This document shows, in pieces, positions 8,525-17,934 of a stretch of 64,000 bases of DNA; the stretch's first letter is position 1; each line of letters opens with the position of its first letter. Position numbers and translations under genes: made by a program. The notes under the pieces were generated by a model that saw only the letters and a program-made list of their open reading frames with translations, made no database searches and was not told the origin of the DNA. This stretch comes from JAFNAG01 sp963721405. GTDB taxonomy: Bacteria; Acidobacteriota; UBA6911. The stretch is from NCBI GenBank assembly GCA_963721405.1, contig CAVRJA010000008.1:1-64000 (forward strand), given 5' to 3'.

Positions 8525-9652
8525 TTAATCCAGTTTGCCGGCAGACGAGACCGACTTTACCAGGACTTCGATTTTCGCCTGGCCCTGGAGGGTCTTGACC
8601 AGCTTTGCCACTTCCTCGTCTTCCTTTTGGGCCTTGAGGAAGTCGGTCAGCTCCGCGCGAATCTCCTCAAAAGGCGCGGTGCCCGCCTTTTTCCGGTCCG
8701 TGAGCTTTATGACGTGGTAGCCGTACGAAGTCTTGATCACACCGCTTACTTCACCGACCTTCAGTTTGGCGGCGGCCTCTTCGTATTCGGAAGCGAGGTC
8801 GCCGTTTTGGGCCAGGCCCAGGTCCCCACCCTGCGATGCGGAAGGATCCGTGGAGTACTCCTTCGCCAGCTTTGCGAAATCCTCCCCCTTCTTCGCTCTT
8901 TCTGCAAGCCCCTCCGCGCGCTGTCTGGCCATCTTGTCCTGTTCAGGAGTTGCGCCCGCGGCAACGCCGATGAGAATGTGGCTCGTCCGGATGAGATCCG
9001 GATGTTTGAACTCGTCAGGGTGGCTGTTGTAGTAAGCGGTGATTTCGGCGGGAGTGACGACCAGCTTTTTCGTGATGTTTTCCTGTATGTACTTGGCAAT
9101 CACCAGGTTTTTGCCCAGATCCCGGGAAAGCGCTTTCCTGTCCAACCCGCGATTCGCTAATTCGGCGTTCAGAGCCGCATCGCTGGGGTAGGTTTTGGCC
9201 ACCCTGTCGAACTCCGCCTGAACTTCGGCCGGAGTGGCTGCGACGCCGGTTGCGACCGCTTTTTGATACATAAGTTCGTCGCCGACAAGCTGTCCCAACA
9301 ATCGGCTCGTAACCTCGGTCCGATAGTCGTCGCGCAAATCCTTCCAGGCCGGATTGCCGATGGTGGCGAGTTCGGCGCGGACGCGCTGCTCCAGGTCTCT
9401 CCCCAGGACGGCCTTGCCGTTCACGCGGGCTACGACGGCGGGAAACAGGGCGTTCGGACCGGCAGGGGGAATCGGTTCTTCCGGCTCATCCTGCTTGGCC
9501 GCGGGTTTGGCCGTGGATGCCGGCGGGGTCGCAGGCTTCGGTTTAGTCTGGGTTTGACCCTTCGTCTGTGTCTGGCCCGCAGTCTGTGCCACGAGGTACC
9601 CGGCTAACAGGACTCCGAGAGCAACAAGTGCCAATCGCAAATATGTTTTCAC
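8525..9652 (-). CDS. Periplasmic peptidyl-prolyl cis-trans isomerase (SurA/PrsA-like)
   Basis: A 375-residue exported folding catalyst. The N-terminal signal (LRLALVALGVLLAGYLVAQ) is followed by a low-complexity Thr/Gln/Lys/Pro linker to about residue 65. A SurA-type chaperone domain follows (about 70-210), then a parvulin rotamase domain beginning TSHILIGVAAG and containing STDPSASQGGDLG and YGYHVIKL. It probably helps fold or deliver outer-membrane proteins. One parvulin repeat is present, against two in enterobacterial SurA. A GC-rich hairpin (arms 9728-9736 and 9743-9751) lies in the leader region. Confidence 0.9.
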   Translation of the reverse strand: MKTYLRLALVALGVLLAGYLVAQTAGQTQTKGQTQTKPKPATPPASTAKPAAKQDEPEEPIPPAGPNALFPAVVARVNGKAVLGRDLEQRVRAELATIGNPAWKDLRDDYRTEVTSRLLGQLVGDELMYQKAVATGVAATPAEVQAEFDRVAKTYPSDAALNAELANRGLDRKALSRDLGKNLVIAKYIQENITKKLVVTPAEITAYYNSHPDEFKHPDLIRTSHILIGVAAGATPEQDKMARQRAEGLAERAKKGEDFAKLAKEYSTDPSASQGGDLGLAQNGDLASEYEEAAAKLKVGEVSGVIKTSYGYHVIKLTDRKKAGTAPFEEIRAELTDFLKAQKEDEEVAKLVKTLQGQAKIEVLVKSVSSAGKLD

Positions 9653-9866
9653 GGGGTAAGAAGCGCTCCTTGCATTGATTTTGATCCGGCGCTCCGGAGG
9701 GGATGCCGATGACGTCAGGCTCCTGGCTGCGGGCGGGTGGATCCGCCCGCAATCATAGCATACGGATGGGAACGGGCAACAGACCGGATTTCGGCGTAAG
9801 CAAACCGGGTTCGCCCCGGCGCATGCCGCAAAAACGGGAGCAACTGTTTAGCCTGAGAACTAAACC

Positions 9867-10026
9867 GAACCGCAAAGACCGCCAAGAGATTGTAGGCATC
9901 CGACGGCCGTTATGATTCGCCGCAGGCGCGCGGCGAGGCTGGCCGGCGGCCGCCCCCGCGGCGAACCGTGGCAATTCAGCACAGTAACAGGCTTGCCGCG
10001 GCTTTCCTTTGCGGTCTTCGTGGTTC
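9867..10026. repeat. Inverted repeat with GAACCACGAAGACCGCAAAG-type arms
   Basis: The left arm (9867-9886) and right arm (10007-10026) match as an inverted repeat at 17 of 20 positions. The same ACCACGAAGAC core recurs in the palindrome at 39.5-39.9 kb. It lies just upstream of the symporter and overlaps the open frame before that gene's likely start, arguing that the extra upstream residues are not coding. Confidence 0.6.
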
Positions 10027-10142
10027 GATCTTCATCCTGGCTGAACATTTACAAACGGGGCGCCGGCGCCCGAAACGAGCCAGTCGCTTGCAATCGCCGG
10101 CCAATTGAGCTATTCCTGAGGCTCTCTCACACTGGAGGTCGA

Positions 10143-11597
10143 TTGGGACTCAACTGGTTTGACGGCCTTATCGTGGCGTTTTATCTCGCGGCGATCACCC
10201 TGTTCGGCGTCAGCTTCCGCAAGAAGCAACAGTCCCTGCACACCTATTTCCTGGGCGGTCAGAACATTCCCGCCTGGGCCCTGTCGCTCTCGATCGTCGC
10301 CACGGAAACGAGCACGCTCACCATCATCGGCACACCGGCGATCGCATACGCAGGAGACCTATCGCTGCTGCAACTGGTGATGGGCTACCTGGTGGGGAGG
10401 GTCTTCATCTGCCTGGTCCTGATCCCGGCCTACTTCAAGGGCCAGATGTACACCGCCTACGAGCTGATGCAACGGCGCTTCGGGTCAAAAATCAAGCATG
10501 CCACCGCGAGCATGTTCCTCATCACCCGCGCGCTCGCGGAAGGCGTGAGGGTGTTCGCAATCGCCACCGTGGTCAGCGTGGTCCTCGGGACCGGGGACAT
10601 GTGGTCCATCCTGATCATCTCGGCGCTGACGCTGATCTACACGTTTGAGGGCGGGCTGACCGCTGTCATCTGGACCGACGTCGTCCAGCTCTTCATCTAT
10701 GTCGGAGGCACGCTGGTCACCTTCTTCGTCATCCTGAGCCTGATCCCCGGGGGCTGGGCGGGGGTGGTCGCCAACGCGGGCCACAAACTCACGCTCTGGA
10801 ACTTCTCCTTCGATTACCACCTCGCCTATACTTTCTGGGCCGGCGTCATCGGCGGCGCATTCCTGAACACGGCCAGTCATGGAGTCGACCAACTGATCGT
10901 CCAGCGCCTGCTCGCGGCCAAGAACGAACGCGACAGCAAAAAGGCGCTGCTGAGCAGCGGCCTGCTCATCTTCTTCCAGTTCACCCTTTTTCTCGTCGTC
11001 GGCGTCATGCTCTTCAGTTTTTACCTCTACCATCCCGAGGAGACCGTTCCCGCCGTGCGCGACCGGCTGTTTCCGGCTTTCGTCGTCAATCACCTGCCGC
11101 ACGGCGTTTCCGGGCTCATGATAGCCGCCATATTTGCGGCGGCAATGTCCAACCTGAGCAGCGCCCTCAATTCGCTGGCATCGACTACGGTCGTGGATTT
11201 TTACCGGCCGTTTCTGAAAAAAGAAGCGACCGCGGCAGAGCAGGTGCGCTTCTCGCGATGGATGACGGTGGTGTGGGGAGTGATCCTGGTAGTGCTCGCA
11301 TTCCTGTCGCGCCACGTCAGTTCGGTCCTGGAAGCGGGGCTGACCATCGCCTCGATCACCTACGGCAGCATGCTGGGAGTATTCCTGCTGGGAGTCTTCA
11401 CCAAGAAGGCGAATGAGAGAGGCTCGATCGTCGGCATGGCGGCCGGGCTGTTATCGATGCTGGCCGTCTGGAAATTCAGTACAATTGCGTTCACCTGGTA
11501 TGTCTTGATCGGCACTCTCATCACCTTTGCCGTCGGCTATGCCGCCAGCCTGATGATCAAGCGGGCGCAGGAACCGGTGAGGAGTGCGTCGTCATAG
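10143..11597 (+). CDS. Sodium:solute symporter (SSS family)
   Basis: About 484 residues with roughly 13 predicted membrane helices. NWFDGLIVAFYLAAITLFGV at the N terminus, YFLGGQNIPAWALSLSIVA, ETSTLTIIGTPAIAYAGD and AAIFAAAMSNLSSALNS are typical of the sodium:solute symporter family, which includes sodium-coupled carriers for sugars, proline, pantothenate and monocarboxylates. The TTG start at 10143 is chosen because GGAGGT sits a few bases upstream and the family normally begins at this helix; the frame stays open to 9912 across a repeat. The substrate is unknown. Confidence 0.85.
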   Translation: MGLNWFDGLIVAFYLAAITLFGVSFRKKQQSLHTYFLGGQNIPAWALSLSIVATETSTLTIIGTPAIAYAGDLSLLQLVMGYLVGRVFICLVLIPAYFKGQMYTAYELMQRRFGSKIKHATASMFLITRALAEGVRVFAIATVVSVVLGTGDMWSILIISALTLIYTFEGGLTAVIWTDVVQLFIYVGGTLVTFFVILSLIPGGWAGVVANAGHKLTLWNFSFDYHLAYTFWAGVIGGAFLNTASHGVDQLIVQRLLAAKNERDSKKALLSSGLLIFFQFTLFLVVGVMLFSFYLYHPEETVPAVRDRLFPAFVVNHLPHGVSGLMIAAIFAAAMSNLSSALNSLASTTVVDFYRPFLKKEATAAEQVRFSRWMTVVWGVILVVLAFLSRHVSSVLEAGLTIASITYGSMLGVFLLGVFTKKANERGSIVGMAAGLLSMLAVWKFSTIAFTWYVLIGTLITFAVGYAASLMIKRAQEPVRSASS

Positions 11598-11607
11598 GTG
11601 CGGAGCG

Positions 11608-12996
11608 TCAGGAAGAGCCGGCGTCGGAAGAACGCAGCCCCTCTTCCCCGGGTCGGCTGAAATAGCTGCGGGTGGCGGCAACCACCTGGGGAGCAAGTAT
11701 GAGCAGGGCGATCAGGTTGGGAAAGATCTGGAGCCCGTTCATGGTATCCGCATAATCCCAGACCGTCTTCACTTCGGTGATGGAGCCGACGAAAATCAGG
11801 GCGCAGTAGATCCAGGCATAGATCTTCAGCACGTTGGCCCGGAAAATGTAGCCGAAGCAGAGCTCGCCATAATAGGACCAGCCCACCAGGTTCGAGTACC
11901 CGAACAGGGACGAACTGATGGCGACCATCCAGCCGCCGGCAACGGGGATGCTCGTCTTGAAGGCCGATGCCACCAGCGCGGTGCTCAGCAGCCCGCTGCT
12001 CCATTTTCCGGTGATCGTGACTACCAGCGCCGTCATCGAGCAGGTGACGAAGGTAATGATGAAGACGTCCACGGTGGCAATCAGCCCCTGGCGCACGGGA
12101 CTCCGGCTGCGGGCGGCCCCGTACGCCATTCCGGCTGTCCCGAGCCCGGCCTCGTTGGCATACAGGCCGCGGGCCGCACCCAGGCGCGCGGCAAGGAGAA
12201 CGGAGGCGCCGGCAAATCCGCCGATGGCGGCCGCCGGTGTAAAGGCGCTCTTCAGGATCAATGCAATGGTCTCAGGCAGTAATTGGATGTGGGCGAAAAT
12301 AATGTAAAGGCAGCCGCCGACATACAGGATGATCTTCACAGGGACCAGCTTTTCGGATAAACGGGCAATGCTCTTGATACCGCCGATGATGACAAGCCAG
12401 GCAGCAATGGCAATGAAGGCCCCGGAGATCCACTTGGGAATGTGGAACTCGGAGTTGAGGACCAGTGCCATGGAGTTCGTCTGGGCCAGGGGACCCGTGG
12501 TCATCGCAGCTATTCCCGCGAGGAAGGCGAAGATCCAGGCAAGCAGGGGAGAGCGAACACCGTTCTTGAGGTAATACATCGGGCCGCCGCCCACGCCGCC
12601 GTTCGGCAAGGCTTCGCGATACTTCAATCCCAGGATCGCCTCGCTGTATTTGGTCGCCATGGCGAACAATCCGCTTGCCCACATCCAGAATATGGCGCCA
12701 GGGCCGCCGACGGCGATGGCGGTGGCAATACCGGCGATGTTGCCGTTTCCGATGGCGCCCGCAAGCATGGTCATCATCGACTGCCAGGGAGAAATGTCAC
12801 CCGGCGGCGGCGCTGTCCCGGGCTGGGTTTCCGCCGAAGGCGACGTGCTCTCAAGAAGGAGCTTCCAGCCCAGTCTGAAATTGCGAATGTGGGTGAATTT
12901 CAGGCGTGAGGACAGGTAGATTCCCGTCCCCATGAGGAGTATGACGGTGTACTTATCCCACACGAAACCCGCTGCCCACGCCCAGAATGCGCTCAT
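11608..12996 (-). CDS. Alanine/glycine:cation symporter (AGCS family)
   Basis: A 462-residue membrane carrier. The N-terminal helix WDKYTVILLMGTGIYLSSRL, the conserved MTMLAGAIGNGNIAGIATAI segment, and GLYANEAGLGTAGMAYGAA are signatures of the sodium- or proton-coupled alanine/glycine symporters. The start overlaps the stop of the upstream thioesterase gene by 4 nt (ATGA), so the two are one transcription unit. It converges with the SSS symporter and ends 10 nt from it. Confidence 0.9.
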   Translation of the reverse strand: MSAFWAWAAGFVWDKYTVILLMGTGIYLSSRLKFTHIRNFRLGWKLLLESTSPSAETQPGTAPPPGDISPWQSMMTMLAGAIGNGNIAGIATAIAVGGPGAIFWMWASGLFAMATKYSEAILGLKYREALPNGGVGGGPMYYLKNGVRSPLLAWIFAFLAGIAAMTTGPLAQTNSMALVLNSEFHIPKWISGAFIAIAAWLVIIGGIKSIARLSEKLVPVKIILYVGGCLYIIFAHIQLLPETIALILKSAFTPAAAIGGFAGASVLLAARLGAARGLYANEAGLGTAGMAYGAARSRSPVRQGLIATVDVFIITFVTCSMTALVVTITGKWSSGLLSTALVASAFKTSIPVAGGWMVAISSSLFGYSNLVGWSYYGELCFGYIFRANVLKIYAWIYCALIFVGSITEVKTVWDYADTMNGLQIFPNLIALLILAPQVVAATRSYFSRPGEEGLRSSDAGSS

Positions 12997-13364
12997 GAGG
13001 CCTGCCTGGCCGCCTGGATGATCGTCCTGCGGTGCCGTCCTTCCCCTACCGGGCGGTCACCCTGCAGGACGCGCACTCCGAACAACAGTTTTCGGCCATC
13101 GACCTCGAGCAATTCAGCAGACACTCTCACTTCCTCTCCTGGAAACGCGGGGGCCTTGTGCCTGACGTGAACCTCGTATCCCACGGTAACCATGCCGGCC
13201 GGAAGCAGGGGCTGGACCAGGTCGTTCGCCACCGACTCCATCAGGCTGATCATCATGGGAGTCGACAGCACGGGCCTTCCCGTGTGCGAAACCGTCATTT
13301 TCTCTTCAACTGACACCGTGCGTTCCGCCTTCAAACCGGGTTTGATGTGTTCAGGTTCGGGCAT
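12993..13364 (-). CDS. Hotdog-fold thioesterase (FlK-like)
   Basis: A 123-residue single hotdog domain. The pattern TVSHTGRPVLSTPMMISLME, then MVTVGYEVHVRHKAPAFPGE and FGVRVLQGD, is that of the fluoroacetyl-CoA thioesterase-like group, which hydrolyses small acyl-CoAs. The ATG at 13364 is preferred: GGAG lies 7 nt upstream, and the open frame beyond it to 13463 carries no thioesterase sequence. Translational coupling to the AGCS symporter is clear from the 4-nt overlap, but a functional link is not obvious. Confidence 0.8.
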   Translation of the reverse strand: MPEPEHIKPGLKAERTVSVEEKMTVSHTGRPVLSTPMMISLMESVANDLVQPLLPAGMVTVGYEVHVRHKAPAFPGEEVRVSAELLEVDGRKLLFGVRVLQGDRPVGEGRHRRTIIQAARQAS

Positions 13365-13481
13365 GCTGACTCCTGCATTCAAAGGTCGTGGACGGGCCGG
13401 CGCAAGAACGAATGATACTATGACATCGACACTTCGGGAAACACCCTCCTGACCCGGGTGCAATCGGAAGAGGGATTCAAC

Positions 13482-13664
13482 AAAAAGAATCTGTCAATTG
13501 TCATTTGTCAATTGTCATTTGGGGGCGGGTCGGCATGTTGGCGGGCGGGTTCTGCGCTCGGGTACTTCACCCAATCCGAACTCGATCAGGACCTCACTGG
13601 CCAGAGGTTTGAAGCAGCCAGATGACAAATGACCATTGATCATTGACAATTTAAAAATTCTTTT
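13482..13664. repeat. Imperfect inverted repeat of TGTCAATTGTCATTTG units
   Basis: The 386-nt stretch 13465-13850 has no credible gene. Its left part carries AAAAAGAATCTGTCAATTG followed by tandem TCATTTGTCAATTGTCATTT (13482-13521). The complementary arm TGACAAATGACCATTGATCA then TTGACAATTTAAAAATTCTTTT lies at 13621-13664. This looks like one member of a dispersed palindromic repeat family. Confidence 0.6.
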
Positions 13665-13850
13665 GTCGTTAACCGTTGTACGGCGCAAGGCTGGCCTGAA
13701 CATATTTAGCCGCCAACGCTTGTGGCCAACCATGAGGATTGAGTCTCACTTCCGATTGCACCCCTGACTGCGCGCGCGGTCTTTGTGGTATCCTGAGCTA
13801 TCGAACGGCAGTTCAAGTGATTCTTTTGCACGCCATGGAGTCCCGGCCCG

Positions 13851-14678
13851 ATGCTATATGCGATAGGGTCTCCGTTACCCGAATACAGGGTGAGGGCGAT
13901 CAAGAGCAGTGGAGACACCTGTAATCTGATCTGCGACGATGCCCATGCCCGGCGCCACGGCTACAAGGCAGGCCTCGTGCCTGGTGTGTCGATTTACGCC
14001 TACATGTCGCGCAGCCTCGTGGAGTTCCTGGGAAAAACCTGGCTGGAGCGCGGCTTCGCCGAGGTCGCCTTTCATCACCCCGCGTATGAGGGAGAGGAGA
14101 TCCGTGTAGCCGGCCAACTCTCCTCCGTGACCAAGGAAGGAACTCTGTGCATCGAGTTTCGCGCCGAAAACCCGCAAGGCATGGCGTGCGGGACGGGTGT
14201 GGCCCGGCTGCCGGCTCATGCCCTGCGACCGGAGCCGGCGCTTGACGATTATCCGCCCGGCCAGCGGGAGTCGCGGCGTCCGATCTCGCTTCACTCGCTG
14301 AAGGTGGGCGCGCGGCTGAGCGCGATCACGTCGGAGTTCGACCGCAAAACTCATTGGGAGTACTGTGAGAAGGCGGTTCGCGACCATCATCCGATCTATC
14401 GCCAATTCGTGCATCCCGGCTGGATCCTCTCGCAAGCCAATTTCATCCTGATGGCCAATTACGACCTGCCCCCGTGGATTCACGTGTCGAGCGCGGTGCA
14501 GAATTATCACGCCCAGGAACAGGAATGCGCCGTTGAAACGAGAGGTTGCGTGGTGGAGAAGTTCGAGCTCAGGGGCAATCACTTCATAGTTCTGGACGTA
14601 GCCGTTTTTGCCGGCCCACTCTGCCTGGCGACCATACGCCACACCGCGATATTCCGAATCGCGCCGCGTGTCGCGTAA
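13851..14678 (+). CDS. MaoC-like dehydratase-domain protein
   Basis: A 275-residue protein with a hotdog domain in its first half: PEYRVRAIKSSGDTCNLICD, HARRHGYKAGLVPGVSIYAY and FAEVAFHHPAYEGEEIRV match the MaoC or acyl-dehydratase pattern, in which Asp and His near the substrate-tunnel loop act on enoyl-CoA or enoyl-ACP. The second half (about 145-275) is less clear and may be a second, diverged hotdog domain (HWEYCEKAVRDHHPIYRQFV, PPWIHVSSAVQNYHAQEQ). The precise substrate is unknown. The start ATG has GGAG about 10 nt upstream. Confidence 0.7.
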   Translation: MLYAIGSPLPEYRVRAIKSSGDTCNLICDDAHARRHGYKAGLVPGVSIYAYMSRSLVEFLGKTWLERGFAEVAFHHPAYEGEEIRVAGQLSSVTKEGTLCIEFRAENPQGMACGTGVARLPAHALRPEPALDDYPPGQRESRRPISLHSLKVGARLSAITSEFDRKTHWEYCEKAVRDHHPIYRQFVHPGWILSQANFILMANYDLPPWIHVSSAVQNYHAQEQECAVETRGCVVEKFELRGNHFIVLDVAVFAGPLCLATIRHTAIFRIAPRVA

Positions 14679-14830
14679 TCGGACTCTAGACTTCAGACAT
14701 CAGACGAAGGAGTCAGGAGTCAGGAGTCAGGAGGAAAAGCGGGAGAAGCGGGGAGTCGGGGAATGCATCGATGAGTCGGTGACAGACTTCAGGCAAAATG
14801 CCGACTCCGAATAAACTGACCAGCTGAGGA

Positions 14831-14893
14831 CCGGGAGCGCCGCCGGGACGGCGGCTTGAGCCGGCGAGACGCCTAATGCCGCATACTTTTTGC
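14831..14893 (+). repeat. Dispersed CGCCTAATGC repeat, copy A
   Basis: It reads CCGGGAGCGCC, then a GC-rich spacer, then GAGACGCCTAATGCC and ATACTTTTTGC. Copy B (15096-15137) faces it. Two close relatives lie at 20650-20687 and 27910-27952. Confidence 0.7.
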
Positions 14894-15095
14894 AAAAAGA
14901 GGGGCGAGTAAAATGCAGGGATCTTGGACCTGGACATAGACCTAGACCTGAACTTGGGCGTGGACGGGATTAAAGGTGCGCCGTTAAGTCCCAACGCCTC
15001 AGAAACCTGTGCCGCAACCTCGTCTAGGTCCACGTCGAAGTCCAGGTCCAAGTCCACGAGTCAAAATGGTAATTCGTATGCAAGAACGGAATTTT

Positions 15096-15137
15096 AGAAA
15101 AAGTATGCAGCATTAGGCGAGACGCCGGCGTTCCCGG
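15096..15137 (-). repeat. Dispersed CGCCTAATGC repeat, copy B
   Basis: On the minus strand it reads CCGGGAACGCCGGCGTCTCG, then CCTAATGCTGCATACTTTTT. It is the inverted partner of copy A. Confidence 0.7.
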
Positions 15138-15333
15138 CTCCTGACTCCTGCCTTCAGGCCCAACATCGCACATTCTCTCTGTACTTCGTTGTTAGGGATT
15201 GAGCCTTGGTCTGAGGACGAAGGTCTGAAGCCCGAGGTCTGACGTCCGATGGTCGGTTCATTCACCGATTCCCTGCTTGCCCAGCTTCTCCTCCTGACTC
15301 CTGACTCCTGACTCCCTGGTCTGAGGTCCAAAA

Positions 15334-17793
15334 TCAGTTTCTGCCGAGGAACCGGATGCGACCCGTGAAAACGCGGCGCTGGGAGCCGATGTACTGGCCA
15401 AATTCGGCGGCGTCGACGTTGTTGTTCACTACCGTCGGGTTCTGGCGGCCTGTGATGTTGTTGAATCCTATGCGAAGAGCCCATTCGCAGCGCCAGAATC
15501 GAAGCCGCCGTTCCACGTGAAGGTTCAGGCTGAAATATTCAGGAAAGCGGCGCGAATTGGGCGCACCGACCAGTTGCTGAAACTGGTTGACTTCGCTCCA
15601 CGGATATCCGCTATGCCATTCGGCAAAATACGCGAGCGAATATTTTTTCAGGCGGGGCAGCGGAAGGACAGACCAGGAAATCAGCCTGTTGGGTGTGTCC
15701 CAATCAAGGGGTCCCCCTGCCTGGCGGGCAAAGAGCGGGTTGTCGAGCGAAAAATCGATCACCTCGGATGTGCGGGCGCTGGAGCGCGAATAGGAGAGGA
15801 GCCAGGGATATTTGCCCTTGAATGTGCGGGAGAGTTCCACTTCGACGTAGGAGTAGCTGTCGCGGCGGGATGTTCCCAGGTGGTAGACGTACAGTGAGTT
15901 GGCGGAAGCGGGCGGTGACGACGGGTTGAAGGACCACGCGCGACGCCCATTTTTGCGGATGAAATTGCTCTGGAGGAAGTATCCGCGCCCGAGCCTCTGC
16001 TGCCAGCCCAGGCTCCAGTTCAGGTAGAGAGGCGCCCTCAGGCTTCGGTCATCGGCGGCAAAACGGCTGATGATGGCTCCCCCCATCCAGGGAACTCGCG
16101 CCTCGTCGTAGAAGGTATCGGAGCGTTCCACATTCATCGCCCGCGCCAGCAATCCCAGGTTGGTGGCATCGTAGAAAACACCGACTCCTGCCGAGAATTT
16201 CGAGTCCGGAAAGCGGCTGGGCCCCCAGGTAAATGCCAGGCGCGGCGACCACAGCGGCTGGCGCAGGATCTGATCCCAATCGAAACGCATGCCCGCTTCC
16301 ACGAATGCCTGATCGTTCAGCGTCCAGCGGTCCTGCAGGAAGCCGCTGAATTCCGCGTTTTTCCGGCTGAAATAGGGGTTTCCCTGGAAGCTGACCGTGC
16401 GGGAGACGACTGTGCTGGTTCCCCTGATCTCAAAAGGCGCCCGGAATGAGAATTGCCGGTATTCGATCCGGTCGCCGTCGACGCCGAACTTGAAACTGTG
16501 GCGCCCATGCCAGTTCCACATGGGCGGCAGTACCGTGGCGAGGGCCTGTATCCGGCTCACGTTCTCCGCAGACCGCATGAAATAGTTTCCGGACCGTCCC
16601 TCGGGACTGATCACATACAGGGCATCACCCAGCGGATCCTCCCGTGTCCGTATTCGATGAAAGGCGACCCCGGATTCCAGAATCCAGCCGCCGCTCAGAT
16701 ACGCCTGGTCCTTGAGGTTGACAAAGTAGGAGCGCTCGCTCAGGTTCCGGCTCGTTTCCATGGGATCCAGCTGGCTGATCCCAAAATGACGGGAGCTGCG
16801 GATGTTGAAAAGGAAACCCCCGGTAAGGATGTTCTTCCCGGACAGGTTGACCTGAATGCGTGTGAGGTTGCTGCCGAACCAGTTCGGATTTGTGTCCGCC
16901 CCGGGGGGCAGCTCCCGGATGGTATTCAGGTCGTACTGAAGGTCGAGCGCATTGAAAAACCAGGCGCGGCCTTTGACAATCGGGCCGGAGACGGTGGCGC
17001 GCGGGTTCCAGTTGCTGATGACCAAACCCCGGGTCAGTTCGAAAGAAGGAATAAAGTTGGTCGACGAAAAGCGGAATCGGTCATCGCCCTGGGACGATTC
17101 CAGGGCCAGCACTCCCGCAGAACCCTTGCCGTATTCGGCGGAGTACCGGCTGGTCTCGACGCTGACTGTGCGAATCGCATCCACGGAGATGCGGTCTTGG
17201 AGGATCCCGGAAACCGGGCTCGTGACATTGAACCCGTCCAGGCTGTAATAAGCCTGGTCTTCCCCTCCGCCGTTCAGGTGAATGCGTCCGTTGTTGTCTT
17301 TGACAACGCCGGGAATCAGCGGCAGAGAGTTGCGGAAGTCGTGCGTGGATACGATCGGCAGGTCTGTGATCTCCTCCGCAGTCAGCGAGGTCGCCGCCGA
17401 GGCTTCTTTCCGATCGACGACCGGTGCGGAATACACGACGTTCACCGTCTCTTCAAACTCCTGCGTGTGATTGATGATCACTTCCAGGGAAGCTGCACTC
17501 TCCTTGATCTCCAGGTTCCGGGAGACGGTCGCATAGTAGCCGGGCTTCTCGGCTTTCAGCTCATAGAGACCGGGCGGCGGCTGCGCCATCAGGAACCGGC
17601 CCGCATCGTCGCTCACCGTTGCCACCGGCGCCTTCAGGCTGTTTCCGCTCAGGCTGACCTTCACACCGGCCACAGCCACACCGGTTTCGTCGATGACCTT
17701 GCCGGTCAAGACCTGCGCCGCAGCCGGCGCCGATACAATTGCCAGCAACATCCATGCGGCGCATATCGGTTTAATCACTCGCAGGTGAGACAT
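15334..17793 (-). CDS. TonB-dependent outer-membrane receptor with CarboxypepD-regulatory domain
   Basis: An 819-residue outer-membrane protein. A signal peptide (AAWMLLAIVSAPAAAQ) is followed by a carboxypeptidase-regulatory-like beta-sandwich (about 28-115, beginning VLTGKVIDETGVAVAGVKVS), a plug domain (about 125-235, with TDLPIVSTHDFRNSLPLIPG and LDGFNVTSPVSG) and a long beta-barrel to the end. This architecture is the Oar/SusC-like type abundant in Acidobacteriota and Bacteroidota, usually importing oligosaccharides or other large nutrients with TonB energy. The ligand is not known, and no SusD-like partner is present. Confidence 0.88.
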   Translation of the reverse strand: MSHLRVIKPICAAWMLLAIVSAPAAAQVLTGKVIDETGVAVAGVKVSLSGNSLKAPVATVSDDAGRFLMAQPPPGLYELKAEKPGYYATVSRNLEIKESAASLEVIINHTQEFEETVNVVYSAPVVDRKEASAATSLTAEEITDLPIVSTHDFRNSLPLIPGVVKDNNGRIHLNGGGEDQAYYSLDGFNVTSPVSGILQDRISVDAIRTVSVETSRYSAEYGKGSAGVLALESSQGDDRFRFSSTNFIPSFELTRGLVISNWNPRATVSGPIVKGRAWFFNALDLQYDLNTIRELPPGADTNPNWFGSNLTRIQVNLSGKNILTGGFLFNIRSSRHFGISQLDPMETSRNLSERSYFVNLKDQAYLSGGWILESGVAFHRIRTREDPLGDALYVISPEGRSGNYFMRSAENVSRIQALATVLPPMWNWHGRHSFKFGVDGDRIEYRQFSFRAPFEIRGTSTVVSRTVSFQGNPYFSRKNAEFSGFLQDRWTLNDQAFVEAGMRFDWDQILRQPLWSPRLAFTWGPSRFPDSKFSAGVGVFYDATNLGLLARAMNVERSDTFYDEARVPWMGGAIISRFAADDRSLRAPLYLNWSLGWQQRLGRGYFLQSNFIRKNGRRAWSFNPSSPPASANSLYVYHLGTSRRDSYSYVEVELSRTFKGKYPWLLSYSRSSARTSEVIDFSLDNPLFARQAGGPLDWDTPNRLISWSVLPLPRLKKYSLAYFAEWHSGYPWSEVNQFQQLVGAPNSRRFPEYFSLNLHVERRLRFWRCEWALRIGFNNITGRQNPTVVNNNVDAAEFGQYIGSQRRVFTGRIRFLGRN

Positions 17794-17934
17794 GATCGAA
17801 TCCAGCCACTCTCACAAGAAAACAGAACGCATCCATCGGCGCCGGCGACGGCCGTCAATCGACGTGCGCGTCTGGGCTCGTAGGGCGACCCGCCTTGACT
17901 GTTTCGGGGGACGCCCAGAATGGAGATGCTCCAC

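Larger units (their letters stand above)
14690..15333. repeat. Nested inverted repeats between convergent genes
   Basis: This gene-free stretch consists almost wholly of paired inverted arms nested inside one another. The outer pair is the triple GAGTCAG array on the left (14709-14732) and GACTCCTGACTCCTGACTCC on the right (15295-15314), with flanking matches. The middle pair is two inward-facing copies of a CGCCTAATGC repeat (14860-14893 and 15096-15137). The inner pair is runs of TGGACC/TAGACC (14923-14965) opposite GTCCAGGTCCAAGTCCAC (15040-15057). It lies between two genes ending towards each other. Confidence 0.75.

Noticed and set aside
14709..14732. Tandem GAGTCAG units considered as a CRISPR array
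   Set aside because: Units are 7-8 nt with no spacers and form one arm of an inverted repeat; no cas genes are present.
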